From assembly GCF_018446385.1 (NCBI RefSeq), contig NC_055996.1, forward strand, positions 54,048,365 through 54,112,364: a DNA stretch of 64,000 nt, in the 5' to 3' direction. The position numbers and the translations under genes are program-made. The notes below the pieces were generated by a model. That model ran no database searches, was not told the DNA's origin, and worked only from the letters and a program-made list of their open reading frames with translations. The first letter of the stretch is position 1, and the number at the start of each line of letters is the position of its first letter. Shown in pieces: positions 30,354 through 41,509 of the stretch. Source of the stretch: Zingiber officinale (taxonomy: Eukaryota; Streptophyta; Magnoliopsida; Zingiberales; Zingiberaceae).

Positions 30354-32752
30354 TGTTGGAGTGTATATTGAGAGCCTAAGCTTTGTAAACATTCATTATG
30401 AATAAAGAATCACATTTGGTCTAATTATCTACATTTGTTTGTAGTTGTTCATTTAATTTATATTGTAGATAACATAGTATGTGGTGTCACATACAGAAGA
30501 TGATGTTATCGGTACCTTATAAATTATAAACAGTAGCTCACGACCAGAATGGAAAGGAACAAACCATTAGAAAGTCGTAGTGTAATTAGGTATTAGTTTA
30601 TCTTGACTATATAATTACACTAGTACACTCAGAGTGTATTGAGTAGGACCATTTGAGGTCGTTCCTTTTATACTGACTTTATAAAGGAACAAAGACCTCA
30701 GTTATTATGGAAGTGTATGCTCTTAATCCTAATATAATAACAAGCACATATGTTTGATATTTATTTCTTTAATTTATCAATGGGTGAGATTTAGTTCGAT
30801 GAATCAATAAACCCAATAAATTGGGAAATGGTATCACTCATAGTGTGTGTTGTTGATTATAGAAGGAAACTGTGTCCTAGTGATACTAGGTTGAAAATGT
30901 CCTCAAGAGGAGCTCATAAAGATTGTCATGTTAAACCCTGCAGGTGGACTTAGTCCGACATGATAATAAGGTTGAGTGGTACTACTCTTGGACTTAGATA
31001 TTAATTAAATGAGTTGTCAGTAACTCACTTAATTAGTGGACATTTGATATCTTAAACACAGGGAGACTAACACACTCATAATAAGAAGGAGCCCAAAAAT
31101 TGTAATTTGGGATTGGTGCGGTAGTTCAATGATAGTTCTCTAGTGGAATGAATTATCATTGATAAAATTAAGTTGTGTGTTCGGGGCGAACACGGGATGC
31201 TTAATTTTATCGGGAGACCAAAACCAATTCCTCCTCTCGGTCCCTATCGTAGCCTCTTATTTATAGAGTACTATACCCACATATACCCACCTTCTATACC
31301 CACCTAAAGGGGGCCGGCCAAGCTAGCTTGGGAACCAAGCTAGGGCCTAAGCTTGGGTTTAAGGTGGCCGGCCATAGCTTGAACCCAAGCTAGTAGGGCC
31401 GGCCATAATTAAATAAAAAAGAAATTTAATTTTAGATTTTATTATTATGTGGAAGATATATTTTAAAGAGAATTAAAATTAAAATATCTCTCTTGTAAAA
31501 GTTTTACAAAAGATTAAAGAAAGAGATTAGATCTCTTTCCTTATTTGTAGATTGGAGAGTTTTTTATTTTCTCTTTAAAATTATTCACATGTTAATAAAA
31601 TTAAAATTATAGATATTTCCTTTTATTAACCATGAAGAGATTTTTAAAGAGAAATTTTATTTTTTAAAATTTCTGGAAACAAATAAGGAAAGTTTAATTG
31701 TTGATTAAAACTTGTCCAATTTGTTTCCTCTTGATGTGGCCGGCCATCATTGTTTAATTGGGGAAATATTATTTTATTTTTCTCAATTAAATCATGTCAA
31801 GGAAATTAAGGAAGATTTGTTGTAATTAAATTTCCTAATTTACCTAGGCCAAGGAATATAAAAGAAGGGGTGAGGGTGCCTTCACAAGACACAACATCTA
31901 TTATTCCTCTCCCTCTTTTGCTCCTTGGTGTGGCCGGCCATCATCTCCTTCTCTTCCTCTTGTGGTGGCCGAACCTCTTCCTCTCCCTTGGAGTTCTTGT
32001 AGTGGCCGGATACTACTCAGTGAAGAAGAAGAAGAAGGAGAGAAAGCTAGCATCTCTTGGAGCTTGGTTAGTATTTTGTTTTTCCTCCTTGGTGAAGTTT
32101 CCCTTTGTGGCCGAACCTTGCTTGGAGGAGAAGAAGGTGGTTGGTGGTTTCTCATCTTGGAAGATCGTTGCCCACACAACGTCCGAGGTTAGAAGAGGAA
32201 TACGGTAGAAGATCAAGAGGTTTTTCTACAAGGTATAACTAGTAATTTCTATTTCCGCATCATGCTAGTTATTTATGGAAATAATACCAAATACAAGAGG
32301 CTTACGTTCTAGTATTTCGAATATGGTTTTTTCGAAGTTGTGTTCTTTTGTTTCTTTCTTTTCCTTGTGATTTGATTGTTCTCTTTGGTTAACCTAAAGT
32401 TATTTTAGGAAATTAAATATTAGCTTTCTATTAAAGGTTTTGTCTAGTCGGTGGTGGTTGCTCCCATATCCAAGAAGGCCATGTGCCTCGCCACCGTACT
32501 GGGAACCTTTTATGGAAATTGATATTTAATGGAATTAATAACTTAAGGAGACTTGGGTCGAACGTGTTAAGTTCCGCAGGAGATCCAAGTCAAAACCTAA
32601 AGAACAAATAGATTAAGTTTTGGATCAAACGTGTTAAGTTCCGCAGAGATCCAAAATTTAATTTAAAAGAACACATGGTAGCTAGGAAAGGTTCGACACT
32701 TGTATAAAATTTTGTACAGTGGAACCTATAGGTTTTCCAGTAGCAACCAACA
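30354..32752 (+). mobile_element. 5' LTR of D1
   Basis: 2399 bp from TGTTGGAGTG to AGTAGCAACCAACA. Contains the hairpin block (31126-31211), the conserved CCAATTCCTCCTCTCGGTCC stretch and a TATA-like TTATTTATAG (31257-31266). AT-rich middle, GC-richer U5 with CGGCCGG words. Followed by the primer-binding site. Confidence 0.9.
31126..31266 (+). promoter_or_regulatory. Compound hairpin and TATA-like motif of D-family LTR
   Basis: Stem 1: TCAATGATA (31126-31134) with TATCATTGA (31154-31162). Stem 2: GATAAAATTAAG (31161-31172) with CTTAATTTTATC (31200-31211). Stem 2 encloses an inner stem GTGTTCG/CGAACAC (31177-31193). TTATTTATAG follows at 31257. Homologous hairpins in other copies have different but still mostly pairing arms. 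Confidence 0.75.
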
Positions 32753-32770
32753 ATTGGTATCGAGCTAGGG
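32753..32770 (+). other. Primer-binding site of D1
   Basis: ATTGGTATCGAGC follows the LTR directly. It resembles the initiator-methionine tRNA complement TGGTATCAGAGC used by many plant Copia elements, with a small difference. Confidence 0.7.
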
Positions 32771-33833
32771 TTTTGCCTCTGTATTTGGTATTTAGTTTAA
32801 TTATGCACATGTCATACATAATTTAGGCGGATAATAGTAGGATGTGCTAACTTTGTGAATCAGGATCCAACTATTATGGCTTTTAGTTAATTATGTGTGT
32901 GATTGGACCCTTGGACATGTCAAGGGCAATTTATATGTGTGTGCATGATTGTATTAAAATACAGCAGGAGTTGTATTTAGTTTTATTAGGATTTTATTTT
33001 GATCTAGATACATGTACATTCCTTTTATGGAATATAGGATCAAAATGTAAAATTCTATTTATGTCACGGATCGAATCTTGCAAGCGTGGAACCTTCTAAG
33101 GACCAGAGGCGCAGCGGAACTCGGAGCAAGATGGATGCGACAGATAGACCCGGCGGTGGCCAAATATGGCAGCTTCGGATGACAACACACGGAGGACAAT
33201 TAAAGATAAAAGCCATAATAGTTGAAAATTAAATTTTCTATTTATTGCTTTTATATTGTCTGTGCATGTTAGTTTACAAGTTTAGTAGGCTAGCATAGTT
33301 AAAATTCCTCATTTATAAATAACTAAGTGGGAGAGGATTTTTAAGTAAATCCCATGGTCTCCATTACTGGTTTGTAAGTGATGCAAACAAGCTTGCGCGT
33401 TGGCTCTGAGTGCCTTCCTCCATAACGGATGAGCTTGTTTGCGGATCACTAGAACAGACTTCCATTTTTGGATGACTATAGGAAGTTAATTAAGAGCGTG
33501 TGATCTTCCCCAACGGAAGGGGCATAATCTTATTAATGGACTTAGTGTCAAGTAATGGTGTACACTTAGACACATCTAATAGTATCCTCCCCAACGGAGT
33601 CACTGCTATTATTTGTGTGACCAAATAATACCAACTATTAATTTTATTTGTCAAAAAGTTAGGTTGACAAGATAATAAAATTAATGGGTTAAAACCCTCC
33701 TTTTATGAATGTTGAATTTGTATACGTCCACACTAACGTGGCATACAAAATTCACGGTGTTTTAAGGTGTTGGTTAATTTAAAATAGTATTGTTTGAGGA
33801 ATCAATATTATTCTAAATTTAGAGTTCTGACCA
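32771..33833 (+). other. Leader region of D1
   Basis: Untranslated leader between the primer site and gag, cut at 33833 by the Gypsy insertion. It holds one copy of the block (about 33640-33770, with CACACTAACGTGGCATAC) that is repeated about four times in the sister element at 58045-58630. No coding frame. Confidence 0.65.
33829..33833. repeat. Target site duplication GACCA (left)
   Basis: GACCA is repeated at 44333-44337, directly outside the nested Gypsy element. Confidence 0.93.
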
Positions 33834-36671
33834 TGTCACGCCCCAGAGGAGTCTCTGTCCGAAGAAATTTCGACAGCATCTCCCCTGTACGGCGGACAAT
33901 ATGAAACTTTCTACATATCACATATACTTCAGCCACAGGCGGCTGGAATGATAACAAAAATAAAAACAGACACCACGCAGTTTACAAAGATATTCAGCCT
34001 CTGGCTGTCACAACCACGCAGTTAAAAAAATAGTAATCAATAACAATAGGACTCTGACTCGAAATCCACCCTACTCCACTACACTCGTAAAGCTCAAATC
34101 CAACGAACTCACCTCTTCTGCCGTCCAGGCAGGCATATAGTAGAATAAAAACCAAACCATCCAAAAGTCCATCAAACGGTAACAATCCGTACAATATCCA
34201 TAAATAAAATCCAAAACAAAACTAAAACATAGTCTGATGGAAGAAAAACCAAAATAAAGCAAATAATCAACCTAGTAGAGAACTAGCTCTACGTGCATAG
34301 AATCTCCTGACGACCTCAACCTGAAAATATATCAACAATGGAGGCGGGTGAGTCCAACACTCAGCAGGTACAACTGATATGCATAATAAAACAAATAATG
34401 ATAACACTAATCATGCGTCTCAATATGAGGAGGATAGATCAATGTTGAAATGAAATCAAGATAAGCATCTTGTGGGATCAAAGTATAAAGGTAGCAGTCG
34501 CCGGATCGAGTGAGTCATAATCTGTATGCATGTCAATCAATACATCCAAACAAATGCATATAAGTGCAGCAATCACAAGCAAATAAAATGCAATAAATGT
34601 ATATCAACCCCATACTCGAAATCAATGCTCCTGTGCAATGACAGAGTAAACGGAATGCTGTCGGAGTACTCCGTCCTGTGACCCCAAATCATAAATGGGG
34701 AGCTCAATGCTCTCATCTCCGTTACACGATGGCGGGGAGGATATCTCTGCCGGCTACTGAGTCCGACCAACGGAGCCAAACAAAGTCCACCATCTACCGG
34801 ACGCTGCTACCCTAAATGCCAACGAGCAAACAGGCGGAGGCCACTACCACGTGAGTCACCGACCAACGGAGCAATGAGAACCGCCACACACCACCGATAT
34901 ACAAATCCATGGGTGATGTATGCAGTACTGTAACTGGCGATGAGCTCAACCAAAGTAGAGCCGACAATCGCACAGCATGCAATCATGATGCATGATACTG
35001 AACATGGCAATCTCATGAATAACATGGCATGATCCATATAAATAGATACAAAGTGTGTACCACAAGAAGACGTATCAAATAGAAGGCACACAAATCGAAG
35101 AGGGTATCAAATAAACCCTAGATCCAGAATATAACAGAGCATGTGGTTAGGTCACTACCTAAGGCATATGTGATCAGGTAGATAATATGTAGTGCAGAAT
35201 AAATAAACAAACAACATGTACTAATCATGTAGTGACCAACCGAAATAAACAGGTAACACAATTACTGTTATATGTTAAACATATTATCATGCATATCAAA
35301 AGACATAAGTCAAAGTACCCGCCTCCAATAGGAAAATAAGATCAGTCCGGTCCAACTCGGACGTCGAGATGCTCGTCTCGTGTCAAAACCCTGAGTCACG
35401 AATAGAAATATATTTTATTTAGCTACAATCATATAAATAACTAAATAAAATCTCTTACACTAAATTAGGGCAAAACCCTAATCCATAAACCTCGACCAAC
35501 TAGGGTTAGTTTCCTTAACCCTAATCATTTCTTATCGCCCCAATAACCCTATCCTTTTCATAGCTAGAATTAAATCTAGTTCGTATTCAAAATTACCTCC
35601 TCCACTTACCTAATTCTGAAGCCTCAACCGGTAACGTTGCTGCCGGAACAGAGGTAGTTGCTGGAATCCAAGCAATAACCTGCGATTCACTGTCTATATC
35701 AAAATAGAGCTTAAGAAATCATCACACTAATGATAACATAATTCTATATCAATCTGTGCACCTCACCTTCAATCACAGCCAAGGCAATTTACTGCCGGAG
35801 AGGATTAGCACCTGGAAATCAGACACTCCACAACACAAAATCCTGGTAGAACAAACCCTCAGTGCTGGAATCAAAGGAATCAAGAAGAAGATCAAGACTA
35901 GGGCTCGGCAGAACCTGGTGGCCGGTGAAGTGGTTCGGCTGTGGTGACGGTGCAAGGCGACTAGAGCAGACGGCACGAAGGGAAAAGAGAACTCGACAAT
36001 GTGGCTCGGCCTCGAGGGCAGAGGAAGGGTGGCCGGCACTCTCCGTGCGACGGCGGCTCTCGGCTCTCAGCAATGGCAGAAGAGGAAACTCCTCAAATCA
36101 GGGAGCTAGGGCGCAGAGGAGGGCTCGCGATCCAAGCTAGGGCAGAGGCAATAGGTCATCTGCCGACGTTCAGGAGAAGCGAGGAAGAGAGGAATCGACT
36201 CTAGGGCTTCGGCTGGCAACGCCGCTGCCAGCGGTGGCGACCCGAGGAGATGGGTGTCGCGGGCTGAGGCTAGGGCACTGACGATTGGTACCGGTCCTGG
36301 TGGCCGGCGCTCGGCATCGCTGGCGGCAGTAGCGTCGGCAGTGCGGCTCGGCGCTAGGGCACAGGAGCAAGAAAAGTGGATCGGCTCCGAGTGAGAAGAG
36401 AGGAAGAAAAGGGAAACCGCTCGGGGTCGGGGAAATAGGGCACGCACGGCTCGCGGGGGGGAAAGAATAAGAGAAGTAGAAAAGAAAAAGAAAAAAAAGA
36501 AAAGGAAATAAAACTTTTCCTCATTAAAACAGGGTAGCCTAAACAGGCTTTCCCCGGGTCCCGTTTTATCCCCGTTAACTTGTCCATACGAGCTCCGAAA
36601 AATTCCCGGAAAATTTCCAAAAATCCCGGAAAATTCCTTTATTAATATTCGCCTATTTCCGGTATTTTACA
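33834..36671 (-). mobile_element. 3' LTR of the chromovirus
   Basis: 2838 bp. Nearly identical to the other LTR from about 34940 to 36671, but clearly diverged, with many small insertions and substitutions, from 33834 to about 34940. GC-rich U3 (35850-36450) gives spurious ORFs on both strands that recur in the other LTR. Confidence 0.9.
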
Positions 36672-36781
36672 TTCTCCCCCACTAATAAAAATTTGGTCCC
36701 CAAATTTCGTTATCTACCATCAGCAAGTACTAACAACAGATATAAAGTATAAATGCTGAACGGTAAATTAAATCGCATACC

Positions 36782-38270
36782 TCAAGTGAAAAGATGGGGA
36801 TATCGAGCTCGGATAGTATCCTCGAGCTCCCAAGTAGCCTCCTCGTCCGAATGATGCTGCCATCCGACTTTAACCAGCCGGATAGTCTCGTTCCGTAACT
36901 GACGCTCCTTCCGGTCGAGAATCCGTACCGGAACCTCCTCATAAGTAATGTCAGGCTGAACTGGAACTGGAATATCTGTCAGCACATGCGTCGGGTCGGG
37001 CACGTATCTCATCAGCATGGATACGTGGAATACATCGTGCACGCCAATCAAGGACGGCGATACTACCAACTAGTGAGCTACTGCTCCAATCCTTTCTAAG
37101 ATCTAGAAAGGTCCAATGTATCACAGAGCTAGCTTACCTCTGAGGTTAATCTCTTCACCCCTTTCTTGGGTGAAACTCGCAAAAATACCTGGTCACAAAT
37201 GGAGAACTCTAAGAGTCTCCCACTCCGGTCAGCGTAACTCTTCTAGCAGTCATATGCCTCTAACATCTTCTGTCCGATAGTATGGACCACTTTGCCTCAC
37301 GTTGAGCTCTATGAGGTCCCAACAACTGGGCCTCTCGGATTCTCGTCCTGATTAACGACTGAGCAACTATGGTAACAAGACTACCCTACTCGGTCTATCC
37401 CTGCTCCTCAAGGTCTAACTCGGAGAAACCCCGAATCAAGTTTGTTACCACTACTCGGTGGCAAACTAAAGTCCCTCTAGACTTCTGGCTAAGTGCATCG
37501 ACAACCACATTAGCTTTTCCCCGGTGATAGCTAATGGTACAAATCATAATCTTTCAGAAACTCCAACCATCTCTTCTGTCGGAGATTAAGTTCCTTCTAA
37601 GTGAACCGATATTTGAGACTCTGATGGTCAGTGAAAATCTCAATGTAATATCGTACAGGTAATGCCGCCAAATCTTCGGGGCAAAAATAATAGTGGCTAA
37701 CTTCAGATCATGTACAGGGTAGATCTTCTTATGCTCCTTCAACCGACGAGAAGCATAAAGAGACTACCATATCGTGCTGCATCAGAACAGCGCTCAAATC
37801 CTGAATAGATGCGTTGGTGTAGAGGACATATCCGTCCTCTCCAGAAGGTAAAACCAAAAATCGGAGTCTCCGCTTCAGCTCCTAAAAGCTGGTCTTGTCA
37901 TCCTCAGTCCAAGTGAACTTCACGCCTTTCCAGGTCAGGCGTGTCAGTGACATAGCTATCCAAGAGAAACCCTCAACATATCTCCGGAAATATCGAGCCA
38001 AACTAAGGAAGTTGCGAGCCTCTTCTATAGACTTCGTCTACTTCCAATGGCAACAACCTCGATCTCCTGTGGAACCACGGTATACTCCTACTGGTGACCG
38101 TGTCTCAAACATCTCACAGAAAACAATCAAAATATGCATACTGATCTTCACATCTAGACGTTTCCATTATAACATCTCTAGAACTATGCAAAGATGAAAT
38201 GCGTGACATACCGCTGATTCGTAATAGATCACATCATCGTCTACAAAGACAATGGAATCCGATCCAAACA
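36782..38270 (-). pseudogene. pol: Chromovirus pol remnant (RT, RNase H, integrase C-terminus with chromodomain)
   Basis: Minus strand. Near 38225-38265 a reverse transcriptase catalytic motif reads IVFVDDDVIY. Positions 37742-37554 match RNase H (MKEHKKIYPVHDLKLATIIFA then KIWRHYLY). GKANVVVDALSQKS follows near 37500. About 37480-37080 read integrase C-terminal sequence with stops (FEILERIGAVAH-like). Positions 37069-36782 are an intact 95-codon end: GVHDVFHVSMLMRYVPDP, then TYEEVPVRILDRKE, then VKVGWQHHSDEEATWELE, a chromodomain-type tail. Little sequence separates RNase H from the integrase C-terminus, so the zinc-binding and catalytic integrase core appears deleted. Reverse transcriptase upstream of the VDD motif is unrecognisable. 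Confidence 0.8.
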
Positions 38271-38299
38271 TCCTCGACATACCAGGATCATCAAGTCAC

Positions 38300-41200
38300 T
38301 AAATACATCTAAGGCACTGTAAGCCTATATGGCAAAACCTAAGACACAAAATGTCCGTATCACAGACATTCCTATCCATAAGATCTCTGATAATAAGTCA
38401 AAAATCTGATCATCCATAACATAAATCATCAAAGAATAAATCCTCCAGTGTGAGAGCAACGCTCCATCACAGGAAACACCACATATGTGGGAGCAACGCT
38501 CTACCACAAGAAATCCTCAATATGTGGGAGCTACGCTCCACCACAAATAATCTGAAATAGGTATCTGCAATAAATATAGGAGCTATGCTCCACTACCAGC
38601 AATTCGTAATATGTGGGAGCAACGCCCCACCATAAAACAATATATAAGTGCACCAAGGCACCTAACTATCCAGCTAAAGACTATACAAGATCTCTCTACC
38701 ACAAATCACTGTGGTTAACCTAGGCTATAACAACCTAGTAAACTAATCAAATCCATCATCAACTCTATCAGCATCCTAGTGGGTCATCCACTGATAGGAG
38801 AATTAGTTGATGGGTAAGTCCAACAATGACATAATGCAGACACTCCACATCCTGCATTCAGCATAAGTAAAATCATCATACTGCTACCAATGTATACACC
38901 TAGCACACATGCTCACACAACATATGTATGATCAACAAAATCCTCCAATTATTATACACCAAACATACTCACATCTCAGGTATATTCAGTATGATACATC
39001 CAACAATACATACCGAACACGTGTGCAAAATCAACATCGGTAAAATCAACAATACACCTCAAACAGCACTCACATAACATATCATATAACCGACATATGC
39101 TTCCAATAAAACATACTAAACCCAGGTGCACTCACATATCAAACATAATCAAAAAGATACCTCATATACCACACCAAACACATATGTACATATCACAACT
39201 CAGATTAAATCGACAAAATGCCTCCATCCAAAACACCACCGATGTACTTATACTACATCTCGGATTTAATCAACAAGATATCTTCAATAATACCTCCAGA
39301 TACATACACCCAACTACATATCTATGATCCACAAGGAACCTTCAAACCATATCAGAACATGGATACATATACTACTTGCAAATGGACAGTCTACCACAAG
39401 ACTCCTATAACCCAAAACAATCATGATATACATGCAAAATCAGCATACCAGCTCAACCAAAGAGACCAACCTTATGCTACCAACACTCATGGGTTACCGG
39501 TATATCTAAACAAAATTCATGCATATGTATCAAGCATGAATACATCAATCAAAGGCAACCCAAAAATAAAGCAGCCTAATCATCCAGTAACAACCCTGCT
39601 CTAGGTTCAAAGGAACTAGTATCGGACAAGAAAAATATACACACCGTGGTATAACATTGCCAGTCAATGTCATACACTACCAAGACTATATCTAATAGGG
39701 AAAATTTTATCATCATAAATCCAAATGTACTCTCCCAGTATACACTAGTAACTATTGTATCCCATAAGTGTTAAGCAATTAGCTCTACACTTCCTTACAT
39801 CAGCGGGGTCGCATATCCCAAAGCACCCTCTAAGTTATCCCACCAGGTATATACAATCCACGGTCAAAATCTTCATGGAATAGGATACATCGATCCTTTA
39901 TAACCTATCCAAGCCGATAATGATATATGGCTAAATCAGTCATTTTTCACGTCAGTACAAAACATGTACTCAAATGTGCTCTAAATACATAACTAAGCAC
40001 AAATAACCTAAAGGTTCAAACCTCTAAGAATAGAGTATGACAATCCTCTACTGATCAACCAACAAAACTAAATCATTCATCTACTAACTAATCAAGAATA
40101 CCTTAATCCTCCACAAGCAACTAAGGTATATCAAACCACGATCAAATGGTATACTACATTATCAAATAACTAAATCAGTTCATGGGTCAATTCAACACTA
40201 ATACATCATCTCAAACTAGAGAATGTCAATCCACATAATATCATATGAATAAATGTGTACGACCCAAAAGAAAAAGCTAGAATTCAATATCATCAAGACA
40301 CCCTCATTTTATTTTTTTTTTTATCCTCAAAAATATCAGCCCACTAATATCAGATGAATAAGTCTCTACTCTCCATGAGGGTAAGTTAGCATTCAAAACA
40401 TCAAATCATTATTTATCCACATAGTTCAATATCAGATGAAACAAATATCAATTTTATCATCCCGTTAACTAACCACAATTAACCAGATTTATTAAAATCA
40501 AAAATCTCATAGGCACATAAACTCTCTAGCTTCCAATTTATAATCTGATCACCAACTATAAACATCAACCTGTGAACACCATACATGATACTCACTATAT
40601 CACCATCAATGACAACCCAAATAAAAGATCATCAAAATAGTTATCCACTAAAAGATCATCAACAACCACATAACATTTACTCTCTTAAATCATTAGAAAT
40701 CAACACATCAAAATATCTGATCTCACAATATCCTCAACCTCAAACCATTCTCAACAATGATCAAACATGGTAACTCCCCAATAAACAATTTCATCGTATC
40801 GGGTACCCTAATATCCAAAAGATATGAGTATAAAAACTCAACTGACTAAGTCAACAGGAATAGGTAAGTGTCATCCACTACCCAACTAACAATAGCAGAG
40901 ACTGGTATGTGCCTCCATCTCCTACTAGTAGTAACAGAAGATAAAACTACTGATGCTATGATAAGAAAATCACTAGAGATAATAATCCTTGATATCTATT
41001 AAAGTCAATCATGCTCAATGGATAACCCATCACATATAATATGTGCTACAACATCCAGACAAGTACTAAAGATAAAGTGCTAATACATGTCATAACTATC
41101 AAATTAACCATCATACCTATATGCCGTCTGGAGATGTTCCATCGCTGTCCAGCCCCCAATATTGACCTCGGAATTCCGTACGAGAAAAACAAACACCGGA

Positions 41201-41509
41201 AATCCATATAAATCCAAAACGGAAGTCCATAACATAATCGAAACGGACAAATCCGTGCAACCGAAAATAACGGCACACTATGTCTCACAACTAGGGCTAG
41301 TATAAAATGTCCAAAATACCAAACGCAGATACATACCAATGAATTGGTATCGATAAATCCAAAATCCAACACACGGAATCAAATAAATATCGCCAACTTT
41401 GCCGATACCCAATAAACCGATATCGATTATTCAAAGTATCCATAATACGAAACAAAGATCGTAAAAATCCGAACACACAGCAATCGTATACCGCTCGATA
41501 CCACTAAAT
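38300..41509 (-). other. Strand-asymmetric non-coding internal region
   Basis: 3.2 kb between reverse transcriptase and the 5' LTR, where gag and protease should lie. The plus strand is strikingly poor in G and rich in A and C, with no credible ORF on the element's sense strand. At 38440-38640 four units with GGGAGCAACGCTCTACCAC-type hairpins occur; similar ones lie in the Gypsy LTR at 20000-20120. The ORFs at 39097-39604 on the plus strand are by-products of the composition. Confidence 0.6.

Noticed and set aside
35466..35530. Interstitial telomere repeat (CCCTAA words)
   Set aside because: Only scattered AACCCTAAT words, not a tandem heptamer array; the same words recur in the other LTR.
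35756..36447. Several GC-rich ORFs on both strands, repeated at 43419-44281
   Set aside because: They lie wholly within the two LTRs of the chromovirus, overlap on both strands and show no domain; they are by-products of GC-rich U3 sequence.
39097..39604. Overlapping plus-strand ORFs of 76 and 128 codons
   Set aside because: They are antisense to the Gypsy element, in G-poor sequence where stop codons are rare by composition; the residues are low complexity.
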